A stretch of 64,000 nt of DNA, from positions 62,001 through 126,000 of the forward strand of contig NZ_QNUE01000003.1 of NCBI RefSeq assembly GCF_003385595.1, given 5' to 3'. The translations under genes were made by a program, and so were the position numbers. This DNA is from Chryseobacterium flavum (GTDB lineage: Bacteria > Bacteroidota > Bacteroidia > Flavobacteriales > Weeksellaceae). Below, in pieces: positions 48,632-56,365 of the stretch. Positions within the stretch are counted from its first letter, which is position 1; every line of letters starts with the position of its first letter. A model generated the notes under the pieces. The model was not told where the DNA came from. It did no database searches and saw only the letters and a list, made by a program, of their open reading frames with translations.

Positions 48632-48639
48632 CGAAGTTA
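48632..48639 (-). promoter_or_regulatory. Likely -7 element of the thiamine operon
   Basis: TAACTTCG on the minus strand is 7 of 8 to TAnnTTTG and lies just before the riboswitch 5' end. Confidence 0.4.
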
Positions 48640-48670
48640 GTTATTTTTTTTAGAAAAGTAAATACATAAA

Positions 48671-48705
48671 CAAAAAAATCCGGAAGTACTTAAACCTCCG
48701 GACTT
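48671..48705 (-). terminator. Terminator after the T9SS-exported protein gene
   Basis: Two TCCGGA copies (48679-48684, 48697-48702) form a hairpin that on the minus strand is followed by a run of seven T. Confidence 0.75.
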
Positions 48706-48724
48706 TTACTTTTGTTTTTACATT

Positions 48725-50776
48725 TTATTTTTTTATTGCTTTTACGTTCGTTATACTTCCGTCCTTCATGATCAGATTAAGAATATATAATCCGGATTTC
48801 AGGTCTCCAAGATCAATTTCACGGGATACATTATTAATTTTTTTAATCATTCTTCCTGAAATATCAACAATCTGAATAGAGCTAACTTTTTCAATATCAG
48901 TAATGGTAATGATATCCTTAAATGGATTAGGATATATTTTCATCTGATCTTTCATTTCTATTTCTGAGGTACTTAAGCAATTGCTGTCAAGCGTAGCAGT
49001 AACTATGCTTCTCGGGCTTTCACATATATTGCTTACCTTCCAGTCATAGAAGTAATAATACGAAGTTGAAGGCGAATTTCCTGAAAGATTTCCAGCGGTT
49101 ATGGATAACAGTCCCGGAGCTGTAAACGGATAGCTGCCCCAGCCGGAACCTGATTCCCTGATTAATCCGGTAACATCCCCTGACCTTGTTACCATCATCA
49201 ATTTATAATTGTTTCCTGGTACTACCGTAAAATTTAACGGTACATAAGTTTTAACATGTGGTGCCCCTGAACCTGTAAGGTTTACCGTAATTGTCTGTAA
49301 GGTTACTGCAGGAGAAACATTCCCGTCCTGTAAAGCGATTTCCACAGTTCCAGCTCCTGTTCCCATCGGATATACATATACTCCTTCAATAGTAAGAGGG
49401 GAATACACATCAAAGAGCAAACCGGCATCTAAGGTATATCCCGATGAAGATACAGCATTGGTAAATCCTGTCATAACCCTGCTTCCTGTAGAAGCTGTTA
49501 CATAATAAGGAGTCGTATTTGTCAATGGAGGAGTCGTAAACGCCGGACCTGTTCCAACCACATTTCCCCCGGTAGCAGAATCATACCATGTAATGGTTGT
49601 TCCCGGATCTGATGTTGCCGATAACGTTGCCGTCTGTGCGGAACAAAAAGTGGCTCCATTGGTTGTAAGAATTGCCGGAGGCTGGCATTGGGTAATAATT
49701 TGTATAGGCTGCGGGGACCATATGCTTGTATTCCCTGCTCCACAATTGGATCTAACCCAAACATAATAAGCTGTATACGGAGCTAATGGCCCGATTGAAG
49801 CAGATGTTCCCGGAACATTAGGATTACTTGGGACTGTAGAGGAAGTTGGAGGAGTATTTGATGTACTATAATAGATATCATACCCCACAGGAGCTGAGGA
49901 AGAAGCAGTCCATGAAATAGTTGCGTCATTACTTGTTGCTGTTCCTGTCAAACCTGATGGAACATAGCATGTCGGAGGAGTCCAGGTATACGTTAATCCC
50001 GCAGCAGGCATTCCGGGTGTTGTATTATTGGTATTAAATGCCTGTGTACTGTTATTTGCTGTTCCGGAAGTTGAATTTATAAATTCCAGTGTGGTTGCAT
50101 TAAGACGGGTATTAAAATCAACATTGGTAGCTCCTCTCAATCCGACCTGAGCAGTTCCTGAAACAGTGGATGACCCCACAAGATACCCTCCGCTGTTATA
50201 TACCATTTCAATAATATCAGACGTTTCTTTTAACCGGATCTGAAATGAAAAAGTATAGGCAGTAGTTGTAGATGTACTGCTGTTAGGCCTGAAATTTTCC
50301 CATTGGATAACCACTTCTCTGTTTGGCGCCGTACCGGTTACTTCCCAGCTAATATCACCGGTAGAACCACCTATATCAAAAACACTGCTTAAATCTTTCC
50401 CAAAAACAGATATTGCCCCATCATAAGCAGCAGAACCCGAGATTGGTGTTGTAACAATTGTACCCGGAGCTATTGTCCCAAAAGTGATAAAGCCGTTTGT
50501 AGATACATTTAACGAGTTATAAGATGTTCCGTTAAAATTAAAATTGCATGGCAGTGACAGAGGATAGACATTGCTGTTGAGATTAGTTGCAGAGGTATTT
50601 CCTGTTGCAGCATCCAAAACTGTTCCTATAATTGGAGTGTAAGTTCCTGTAGACTGAGTAAATGCATAAGCACTAACTTGGGCATTCACACCTGGAGATA
50701 CAGCAAGTAAAGCCGCTCCGAGGGTCAGTTTAAAATACTTTTTACTCCTTTCGTAAATTTTGTAAAAATGTTTCAT
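48725..50776 (-). CDS. T9SS-exported fibronectin/Ig-like surface protein
   Basis: A 683-aa secreted protein. Signal peptide to about residue 32 (LGAALLAVSPGVNAQ). Residues 33-260 form a beta-rich domain (LPCNFNFNGTSYNSLNVSTNGFITFG type) seen in cell-surface proteins. A fibronectin type III domain follows (about 265-365: GYDIYYSTSN ... YYVWVRSNCG), then an Ig-like domain with GTTITWYDSATGGNVVG near 385. The last 70 residues (IYPNPFKDIITI ... ISGRMIKKINNV ... GLYILNLIMKDG) are the type A type IX sorting signal, so the protein is exported through the T9SS and attached or released at the surface. Ligand unknown. Confidence 0.9.
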   Translation of the reverse strand: MKHFYKIYERSKKYFKLTLGAALLAVSPGVNAQVSAYAFTQSTGTYTPIIGTVLDAATGNTSATNLNSNVYPLSLPCNFNFNGTSYNSLNVSTNGFITFGTIAPGTIVTTPISGSAAYDGAISVFGKDLSSVFDIGGSTGDISWEVTGTAPNREVVIQWENFRPNSSTSTTTAYTFSFQIRLKETSDIIEMVYNSGGYLVGSSTVSGTAQVGLRGATNVDFNTRLNATTLEFINSTSGTANNSTQAFNTNNTTPGMPAAGLTYTWTPPTCYVPSGLTGTATSNDATISWTASSSAPVGYDIYYSTSNTPPTSSTVPSNPNVPGTSASIGPLAPYTAYYVWVRSNCGAGNTSIWSPQPIQIITQCQPPAILTTNGATFCSAQTATLSATSDPGTTITWYDSATGGNVVGTGPAFTTPPLTNTTPYYVTASTGSRVMTGFTNAVSSSGYTLDAGLLFDVYSPLTIEGVYVYPMGTGAGTVEIALQDGNVSPAVTLQTITVNLTGSGAPHVKTYVPLNFTVVPGNNYKLMMVTRSGDVTGLIRESGSGWGSYPFTAPGLLSITAGNLSGNSPSTSYYYFYDWKVSNICESPRSIVTATLDSNCLSTSEIEMKDQMKIYPNPFKDIITITDIEKVSSIQIVDISGRMIKKINNVSREIDLGDLKSGLYILNLIMKDGSITNVKAIKK

Positions 50777-50798
50777 AGCAAGTTTGTTTGTTTCACAA

Positions 50799-50806
50799 CC
50801 AAGATA
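50799..50806 (-). promoter_or_regulatory. Likely -7 element for the T9SS protein gene
   Basis: TATCTTGG on the minus strand is 7 of 8 to consensus, with a TTG 19 bases upstream, and lies about 22 bases before the ATG at 50776. Confidence 0.4.
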
Positions 50807-50868
50807 TGAATTTTTACAAATAATTCAATTATAAATTATTTTAACAGCTTTATTTATAATAAAAACAA

Positions 50869-50904
50869 ATAAAAAAGATCAAAATAACATAAAAAAGATC
50901 AAAA
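50869..50904. repeat. Tandem 16-bp direct repeat upstream of the T9SS gene
   Basis: ATAAAAAAGATCAAAA occurs at 50869-50884 and again at 50889-50904, a 20-base period (two helical turns). It lies about 70-100 bases upstream of the promoter, so it could be an activator site; it may also be simple A-rich sequence. Confidence 0.5.
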
Positions 50905-50918
50905 ACGCCATAAATTAC

Positions 50919-50951
50919 ATATAAAAAAATCCTGCAAAATTTGCAGGATTC
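50919..50951 (-). terminator. Terminator after the pseudouridine synthase gene
   Basis: AATCCTGCAAA pairs with TTTGCAGGATT; on the minus strand the stem is followed by seven T, directly after the stop at 50952. Confidence 0.85.
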
Positions 50952-51629
50952 TTATTCTTCACAAGCTCGCCAGACCGCATCATTTTGCGGAACCGGAGCT
51001 GTAATTTCAATTTTTTCTTTGGTTACCGGATGGATAAATTCTAATTTTCTTGCATGCAGATTGATTCCACCGTCAGGATTAGAACGTGGTGAACCATATT
51101 TCAGATCACCTTTGATCGGAACGCCCGTTTTTGATAACTGTGCCCGAATCTGATGGTGTCTTCCCGTTTCCAGATCTATTTCCAAGAGCAGATAATTATC
51201 CAGAGCCTTAATAATATGATACGTTAAAATTGCTTCTTTCGCCCCTTCTGTTGCTTTAGGGAAAACAACAGCCTTATTATTCTTTTCATTTTTCTTTAAA
51301 TAATGAATCAGTCTCTGGCTTTGCGGAATAAGTTCTTTTCCTACAACTGCCCAATATGTTTTTTTAATCTCACGGTTCTTTACCATCTGGGTAAGACGTG
51401 AAAGAGCTTTTGAAGTTTTAGCATAAATTACCAGCCCTGAAGTAGGCCGGTCTATACGGTGTACCAGGCCGAGAAAAACATTTCCCGGCTTATCATCCCT
51501 TATCTTTATAAAGTTCTTTATTGAGTCCAACAGTGATTCATCTCCTGTTTTGTCCCCCTGCACAAGTTGTCCGACCTTTTTATTGACCACCAAAAGATGA
51601 TTATCTTCATATACAATCTGCTCCTTCAT
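50952..51629 (-). CDS. RluA-family pseudouridine synthase
   Basis: A 225-aa enzyme that isomerises uridine to pseudouridine in RNA. The catalytic Asp is D60 in GLVHRIDRPTSGLVIYAKT; the later ITYHIIKALDNYLLLEIDLETGRHHQIRAQL block is the RluA family motif. There is no S4 domain, so it is the short type, similar to RluC-like or tRNA-specific members; the target site cannot be named. It lies 11 bases after a small membrane protein gene and downstream of panB on the same strand, suggesting one operon. Confidence 0.9.
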   Translation of the reverse strand: MKEQIVYEDNHLLVVNKKVGQLVQGDKTGDESLLDSIKNFIKIRDDKPGNVFLGLVHRIDRPTSGLVIYAKTSKALSRLTQMVKNREIKKTYWAVVGKELIPQSQRLIHYLKKNEKNNKAVVFPKATEGAKEAILTYHIIKALDNYLLLEIDLETGRHHQIRAQLSKTGVPIKGDLKYGSPRSNPDGGINLHARKLEFIHPVTKEKIEITAPVPQNDAVWRACEE

Positions 51630-51640
51630 ACTTTTTCGGT

Positions 51641-51958
51641 CTATCTTCTTCTATTGGATAACGACAAAATAATTCCTGCCAGAAGTCCCACTGTTTTAAG
51701 GGCTGAAAGTTTTGATCCTTCCGGAATGAATGCTCCGAGTACACAGATTGCCGCAGCAGCATACATAGCATATACAAAGTTTTTATTGGTAAGCAGTGGA
51801 GCCTGAATAAAGAAACTTGCTCCTATCAGCACATAAAAAACCTTTCTTGAAAGTAAGTGATTGATTTCCGGGGAGAATAAATTAAACCACCCTACAGCAA
51901 GACAGATCAATGCTGCAATAGATAATATTCCCTGGATAGATTGTTGTTGATTCTGCAT
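51641..51958 (-). CDS. Small four-helix membrane protein
   Basis: A 105-aa protein with about four hydrophobic segments (ILSIAALICLAVGWFNLF, VFYVLIGASFFIQ, FVYAMYAAAAICVLGAFI, TVGLLAGIILSLS). No motif with a known role is seen. It lies 3 bases after the panB stop and 11 before the pseudouridine synthase gene, so it is co-transcribed with both. It could be a minor membrane accessory; function unknown. Confidence 0.7.
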   Translation of the reverse strand: MQNQQQSIQGILSIAALICLAVGWFNLFSPEINHLLSRKVFYVLIGASFFIQAPLLTNKNFVYAMYAAAAICVLGAFIPEGSKLSALKTVGLLAGIILSLSNRRR

Positions 51959-51961
51959 TGA

Positions 51962-52777
51962 TTAGTAGCTTTCATTTTCATTCGGAAACTCAACATTTTT
52001 CACATCTTTTACATATTGTGAAACAGCTCCTGTAATTTCAGTATAAAGATCCAGATATCTTCTTAAAAATTTCGGACTGAAACCTTTGTTCATTCCTACC
52101 ATATCATGATACACCAGGACCTGCCCGTCACAGTCAGCTCCGGCTCCGATCCCAATAGTCGGAATAGAAATACTGTCTGTTACTTTCTTAGCCAATTCTG
52201 CCGGAATCTTTTCCAGTACTACAGAAAAACATCCTAATTCTTCCAAAAGCTGTGCATCAGCAATCAGTTTTTCTGCTTCCGCTTCTTCTTTAGCTCTTAC
52301 TTTATAAGTTCCGAATTTATAGATAGACTGCGGTGTTAATCCCAGGTGTCCCATTACCGGAATTCCGGCATTAATTATTTTTTTTATTGACTTTGAAATT
52401 TCTTTTCCCCCTTCAATTTTCACTGCGTGGGCACCTCCTTCCTTCATCATCCTTACTGCAGACTCCAATGCTTTTTCAGGATTACTCTGATAAGTCCCGA
52501 AAGGCAGATCTGCAATGACCAGAGCTCTATCAGTTCCCCTTACCACACTTTGAGCATGATAGATCATCTGATCCAACGTAATAGGCAAAGTAGTTTCAAA
52601 ACCCGCCATTACATTTGCCGCAGAGTCTCCAATCAAAATAGCATCTACACCGCCTGCATCCACCATTTTAGCCGTGGTATAGTCATAGGCAGTCAGCATG
52701 GTAATTTTCTCCTTGTCGAATTTCATTTTACGCAAGGTTTCAGTTGTAACTTTTTTAATTTCAGAGTGAACAGACAT
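51962..52777 (-). CDS. panB: 3-methyl-2-oxobutanoate hydroxymethyltransferase PanB
   Basis: First committed step of pantothenate synthesis: adds a hydroxymethyl group from methylene-THF to ketoisovalerate. A 271-aa TIM barrel with [35 protein letters not shown], metal and substrate residues in [10 protein letters not shown] and [12 protein letters not shown], and the catalytic Glu region [14 protein letters not shown]. No panC or panD lies nearby. Transcribed after the FNR-type regulator but behind a hairpin terminator. Confidence 0.95.
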   Translation of the reverse strand: MSVHSEIKKVTTETLRKMKFDKEKITMLTAYDYTTAKMVDAGGVDAILIGDSAANVMAGFETTLPITLDQMIYHAQSVVRGTDRALVIADLPFGTYQSNPEKALESAVRMMKEGGAHAVKIEGGKEISKSIKKIINAGIPVMGHLGLTPQSIYKFGTYKVRAKEEAEAEKLIADAQLLEELGCFSVVLEKIPAELAKKVTDSISIPTIGIGAGADCDGQVLVYHDMVGMNKGFSPKFLRRYLDLYTEITGAVSQYVKDVKNVEFPNENESY

Positions 52778-52802
52778 AATTGTATCTATTTTTTAAAAGT
52801 TA

Positions 52803-52826
52803 AAAAGTCGGCTTTTAGCCGACTTA
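52803..52826 (-). terminator. Terminator after the Crp/Fnr regulator
   Basis: AAGTCGGC (52805-52812 region) pairs with GCCGACTT (52818-52825) around a TTTTA loop; on the minus strand it is followed by TTTTTAAC. Confidence 0.7.
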
Positions 52827-52841
52827 AGTTTTTTGTATGAT

Positions 52842-53555
52842 TTATAAAACTACGTGACCGAGTTTCATGAGTTTGTCGTGATTTAAGATCTTGATATTCC
52901 TTCCATCTACTTCAATCAGATTATCCTGCTTGAATTCAGAGATCAGACGGATGGCACTTTCAGTAGCTGTCCCTATAATGTTGGCTATTTCCTCTCTTGT
53001 TAATGAAATTTTAATAAATCCTTCCGGATCAACTCCTAATTTCTGTTCAAGAAGCAATAAAATTTCCGCTAATCTTTCTCTCACCGTTTTCTGGGCAAGG
53101 AATGTAATTGTATTTGAAGACTCTCCTAATTCATAGGAAATCTTTTGAAGCATTACAAAAGATAACTGCGGATCAACTTCTAAAAGATACATGAAGATAT
53201 CTGCCGGCAAAAAAACGCATTCAATATCTGTCATTGCTTCTGCTTTTGCCTGGAAGTTTTCCCCGCAAAGCAAAGAACGATAGCCGATGATATCCCCTTC
53301 TTTGATAAATCTTAAAATCTGATCTTTTCCGAACGCTCCGGATTTTGACAATTTGGCAGCCCCTTTCTCAAGAACAAATACTCCTTTTGGAGTTTCTCCA
53401 TCCTCGAAAATAGTATCGTGCTTCTGAAAACTCAGTTTCTTTTTGCCATTAATATATTTTTCAAAATCTGCGCTAGAAAGTCTTTCCTTAAATGATTTAT
53501 CATTAAAAACTCTGGCGAACCTCTCTTCAATTGCTATCTGTTGTTCCTGCGGCAT
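52842..53555 (-). CDS. Crp/Fnr-family transcriptional regulator
   Basis: A 237-aa regulator. Residues 30-140 are a cyclic-nucleotide-binding-type domain (SFQKHDTIFEDGETPKGVFVLEKGAAKL). The C-terminal winged helix is ISLTREEIANIIGTATESAIRLISEFKQDNLIEV; the helix sequence with TESAIR resembles the ExxSR DNA-reading helix of FNR/FixK. No N-terminal Cys cluster for an iron-sulfur centre is present, so it is not an oxygen-sensing FNR itself but FixK-like. It is divergent from the cbb3 oxidase locus and an FNR-type palindrome lies just before its start, so it likely controls that locus and itself. Confidence 0.88.
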   Translation of the reverse strand: MPQEQQIAIEERFARVFNDKSFKERLSSADFEKYINGKKKLSFQKHDTIFEDGETPKGVFVLEKGAAKLSKSGAFGKDQILRFIKEGDIIGYRSLLCGENFQAKAEAMTDIECVFLPADIFMYLLEVDPQLSFVMLQKISYELGESSNTITFLAQKTVRERLAEILLLLEQKLGVDPEGFIKISLTREEIANIIGTATESAIRLISEFKQDNLIEVDGRNIKILNHDKLMKLGHVVL

Positions 53556-53560
53556 TTTAT

Positions 53561-53574
53561 ATGATATTTATCAC
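53561..53574. promoter_or_regulatory. FNR/Crp-type box between the regulator and the cbb3 locus
   Basis: ATGAT-ATTT-ATCAC is close to the FNR consensus TTGAT-N4-ATCAA, with the inner TGAT/ATCA fully symmetric. It lies 5 bases before the regulator start codon and about 63 bases upstream of the predicted ccoI transcription start, suiting both autoregulation and activation. Confidence 0.5.
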
Positions 53575-53616
53575 AAAAATAGAACTTTTTAACTCGATAA
53601 ACAAAAAAAATTGTTA

Positions 53617-53624
53617 TAATTTTG
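53617..53624 (+). promoter_or_regulatory. -7 element for the ccoI gene
   Basis: TAATTTTG matches TAnnTTTG, 14 bases before the ATG at 53639. Confidence 0.55.
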
Positions 53625-53638
53625 TAGTTCAATATTTT

Positions 53639-56023
53639 ATGGTGGTGAGCGAGAACTGTTTTCATTGTGGTCAAGGTATAGAAAAAGAGAGAATTCTGTT
53701 TGATGAAAAGACTTTCTGCTGCAACGGCTGTAAGTCTGTTTATGAGATCCTGAATACTAACAATTTAAGTAATTTTTACGAACTTAATAAAGGGGCAGGA
53801 ATCCGTCCCGGTGATGAAAGCTCCACACAATTCGATTATTTAGATACTCCGGAAATTTTTGAAAAAGTTACAGATTTTTCTGAAGGCAACACCAGTCTCG
53901 TTACATTTAAAATTCCCGTAATCCACTGTTCTTCATGTATATGGCTATTGGAAAGTCTCCATACCTTAAATCCATATATTAAATACTCGCAGGTTAATTT
54001 CACCAGAAAGACCCTGCAGATCTCATTTAACCATAACGATTTAAAATTAAGCGAATTAGCTAATTTCTTAACCAATCTTGGATACAAACCTGTCATCAGT
54101 CTTGAAACAGCAGAAAAGAATGTAGACCATCTTGACAAATCGCTCCTTGTAAAGTTTGCTATTGCAGGCTTTGCTTTCGGTAACGGGATGTTTTTAGCCT
54201 TCCCTGAATACGTTGGAGGAGAAGATTACTGGATGGAGCATTACAAAGGACTTTTCAGGATATTAATGTTCTTACTGGCATGCCCGGTTGTATTTTACTC
54301 TGCGTCCGACTATTATAAATCCGCATGGTATGGTTTAAAAAACAAAATCGTTAACATTGACGTGCCTATTGTACTGGGAATATTTGTCCTTTTCGGAAGA
54401 AGTATTTATGAAGTGGCAACCGATTACGGTCCCGGATATTTTGATACGCTCTGCGGACTTCTTTTCTTTATGCTTATGGGTAAAATTTTCCAGAAAAGAA
54501 CCTACAGCGCTCTTTCATATGACAGGGACTACAAATCATTTTACCCGATTGCTGTAACGAAAGTTGACTTTGAAGGAAAACAGGAAAACATATTACTTTC
54601 AGAAATAAAGGTAGGCGACAGAATTTTAGTAAGAAATCAGGAAATCATCCCTGTAGATGCCATTCTTATCAATGGAGAAGGAAACATCGACAACAGCTTT
54701 ATTACCGGTGAAAGTGAAAGCATCAGCAAACAACCGGGTGATAAGATTTTTGCCGGAGGTAAACAGATAGGGTCATCTCTTGAGCTGGAAGTCATAAAAG
54801 ATGTAGACCAAAGCTACCTTACCCAGCTCTGGAACAAAGAAGCATTTAAAAAGCACGAAACCGGCCTTGACACCCTGACAAACAGCATTAGCAAATATTT
54901 CACATTCATTATTTTAGGCATTGCCCTTATTTCCGGAATTTACTGGTCATTTGTAGATCTTGAAAAAATGTTTCAGGTAATATCCGCTATTCTGATCATC
55001 GCCTGCCCATGTGCTCTCGCGTTGTCTGCACCGTTTACTTTTGGCCACATTATGAGAATTTTAGGCCGAAACAAATTCTATGTAAAGGACACTTTAACAA
55101 TTGAAAAAATAGCCAGGCTTGACACGATCGTTTTTGACAAAACAGGAACCATCACCCACCGGAAAAAATCAAACATCAAATATAGCGGTTCCGAAATTTC
55201 AGAATTTGACCTACTGAATATCAAAACTTTGCTTAAAAATTCCAATCACCCTCTTTCAAAATCACTTTATGAATTTATTGAAGTGAATGATGATTATTTC
55301 CCGGTTGAAGCCTTCAGGGAAATATCCGGGAAAGGATATGAAGCCAATGTAAGAGGAAATCTTTACAAAATTGGCTCGGCTAGATATAATAATCAGGAAC
55401 CTAAAAATCTTGAAACGGCTGTTTATATCAGTAAAAACGGCCAGTTTTTAGGCAAATTCATCTTCAAGAACGAATACCGTCCTAAACTTAAAGAACTGTT
55501 TGGAAAATTAACCCATTACAAGATATTTATCCTGAGCGGGGACAACTCTTCAGAAGAAAGCCAGCTCAAGGAGTTGATTCCTGATTATAAAGGAATGGCT
55601 TTTAATCAAAGCCCTGAAGATAAGCTGAATTACATTAAAAATCTTCAGGATCAGCACATGAAAGTAGCCATGCTCGGAGATGGACTGAATGATGCAGGAG
55701 CATTGAAACAAAGTAATGTAGGGATTGCTATTGCTGATGACACCAACAGTTTCACACCGTCTTCTGATGTTATTATGAATGGTGAAAAGGTGGTATCTCT
55801 TGATAATTACCTTAACGTTTGCAAAGGATCGATTACTATTGTGAAAATGACATTCATAATCAGTTTTCTATACAATATAGTTGGCCTAAGTTACGCAGTC
55901 ACAGGACATATGCATCCGCTTTTTGCCGCTATCATCATGCCGGTAAGTTCTATAACCGTAGTTACTTTTACAACTCTTTCGACCTGGATTTTAGGTCGGA
56001 AATATTTTAAAAAACGCGCTTAA
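53639..56023 (+). CDS. ccoI: Copper-transporting P-type ATPase CcoI/FixI
   Basis: A P1B-type ATPase that supplies copper for cbb3 oxidase assembly, 794 aa from the ATG at 53639. The N-terminus has an ATPase-cat_bd-like Cys cluster (CFHCGQGIEKERILFDEKTF followed by CCNGC) and an HMA-like domain with CSSC (VIHCSSCIWLLESL). Helices carry the transport motif CPC at about 455-457 (IIACPCALAL), the phosphorylated Asp is D500 in DKTGTITH, and the hinge is LGDGLNDAGALKQS. These match CcoI rather than general CopA. It opens the cco cluster and is divergent from the FNR-type regulator. Confidence 0.93.
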   Translation: MVVSENCFHCGQGIEKERILFDEKTFCCNGCKSVYEILNTNNLSNFYELNKGAGIRPGDESSTQFDYLDTPEIFEKVTDFSEGNTSLVTFKIPVIHCSSCIWLLESLHTLNPYIKYSQVNFTRKTLQISFNHNDLKLSELANFLTNLGYKPVISLETAEKNVDHLDKSLLVKFAIAGFAFGNGMFLAFPEYVGGEDYWMEHYKGLFRILMFLLACPVVFYSASDYYKSAWYGLKNKIVNIDVPIVLGIFVLFGRSIYEVATDYGPGYFDTLCGLLFFMLMGKIFQKRTYSALSYDRDYKSFYPIAVTKVDFEGKQENILLSEIKVGDRILVRNQEIIPVDAILINGEGNIDNSFITGESESISKQPGDKIFAGGKQIGSSLELEVIKDVDQSYLTQLWNKEAFKKHETGLDTLTNSISKYFTFIILGIALISGIYWSFVDLEKMFQVISAILIIACPCALALSAPFTFGHIMRILGRNKFYVKDTLTIEKIARLDTIVFDKTGTITHRKKSNIKYSGSEISEFDLLNIKTLLKNSNHPLSKSLYEFIEVNDDYFPVEAFREISGKGYEANVRGNLYKIGSARYNNQEPKNLETAVYISKNGQFLGKFIFKNEYRPKLKELFGKLTHYKIFILSGDNSSEESQLKELIPDYKGMAFNQSPEDKLNYIKNLQDQHMKVAMLGDGLNDAGALKQSNVGIAIADDTNSFTPSSDVIMNGEKVVSLDNYLNVCKGSITIVKMTFIISFLYNIVGLSYAVTGHMHPLFAAIIMPVSSITVVTFTTLSTWILGRKYFKKRA

Positions 56024-56069
56024 ACGCCCTTATTTAGACTGATTTTAAATTAGCTGAAATCGGCATTTC

Positions 56070-56125
56070 GTGATGAATGTCATTATTTTTCACTAAATTT
56101 GAACCCCGAAAATAGGTTAATTTTG
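56070..56125 (+). promoter_or_regulatory. Possible second cco promoter with Crp/Fnr-like half-sites
   Basis: GTGATGAATGTCAT (56070-56083) is a partial TGA-N6-TCA palindrome. Two -7 matches follow: TAAATTTG at 56094-56101 and TAATTTTG at 56118-56125. The second would give a nearly leaderless ccoS message. This may allow ccoS-ccoNO expression independent of ccoI. Confidence 0.4.
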
Positions 56126-56132
56126 TTGTCCA

Positions 56133-56360
56133 ATGGATATTCTATATTTAATGATCGTCTGCAGTGTTTCTTTGGCTGCGATTTTCCTGGTCGTATTTAT
56201 AGTGTATGCCAAAAAAGGACAGTTTGAAGATGATGAATCTCCGGCTGTCAGAATCCTTTTCGATGATGAAAAAGTCAAGGAAAAAGATGAAACTGGCGAC
56301 AAACATAAAGACGAAAAAGAAATAGGAGAAAATAATAAAATTGAGAAAAATAGTGAATAG
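56133..56360 (+). CDS. ccoS: cbb3 oxidase maturation protein CcoS
   Basis: A 75-aa protein: one transmembrane helix (LYLMIVCSVSLAAIFLVVFIVYA) followed by KKGQFEDDESPAVRILFDD, the CcoS signature, then a charged Lys/Glu tail that is longer than usual. CcoS is needed to insert haem and copper in the cbb3 oxidase. It lies six bases before ccoNO. Confidence 0.9.
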   Translation: MDILYLMIVCSVSLAAIFLVVFIVYAKKGQFEDDESPAVRILFDDEKVKEKDETGDKHKDEKEIGENNKIEKNSE

Positions 56361-56365
56361 TTGAT

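Noticed and set aside
49265..49285. A 14-bp match to one arm of the REP-like palindrome (AACCTGTAAGGTTT)
   Set aside because: It lies inside the T9SS protein gene in a normal coding context and lacks the second arm; probably coincidence.
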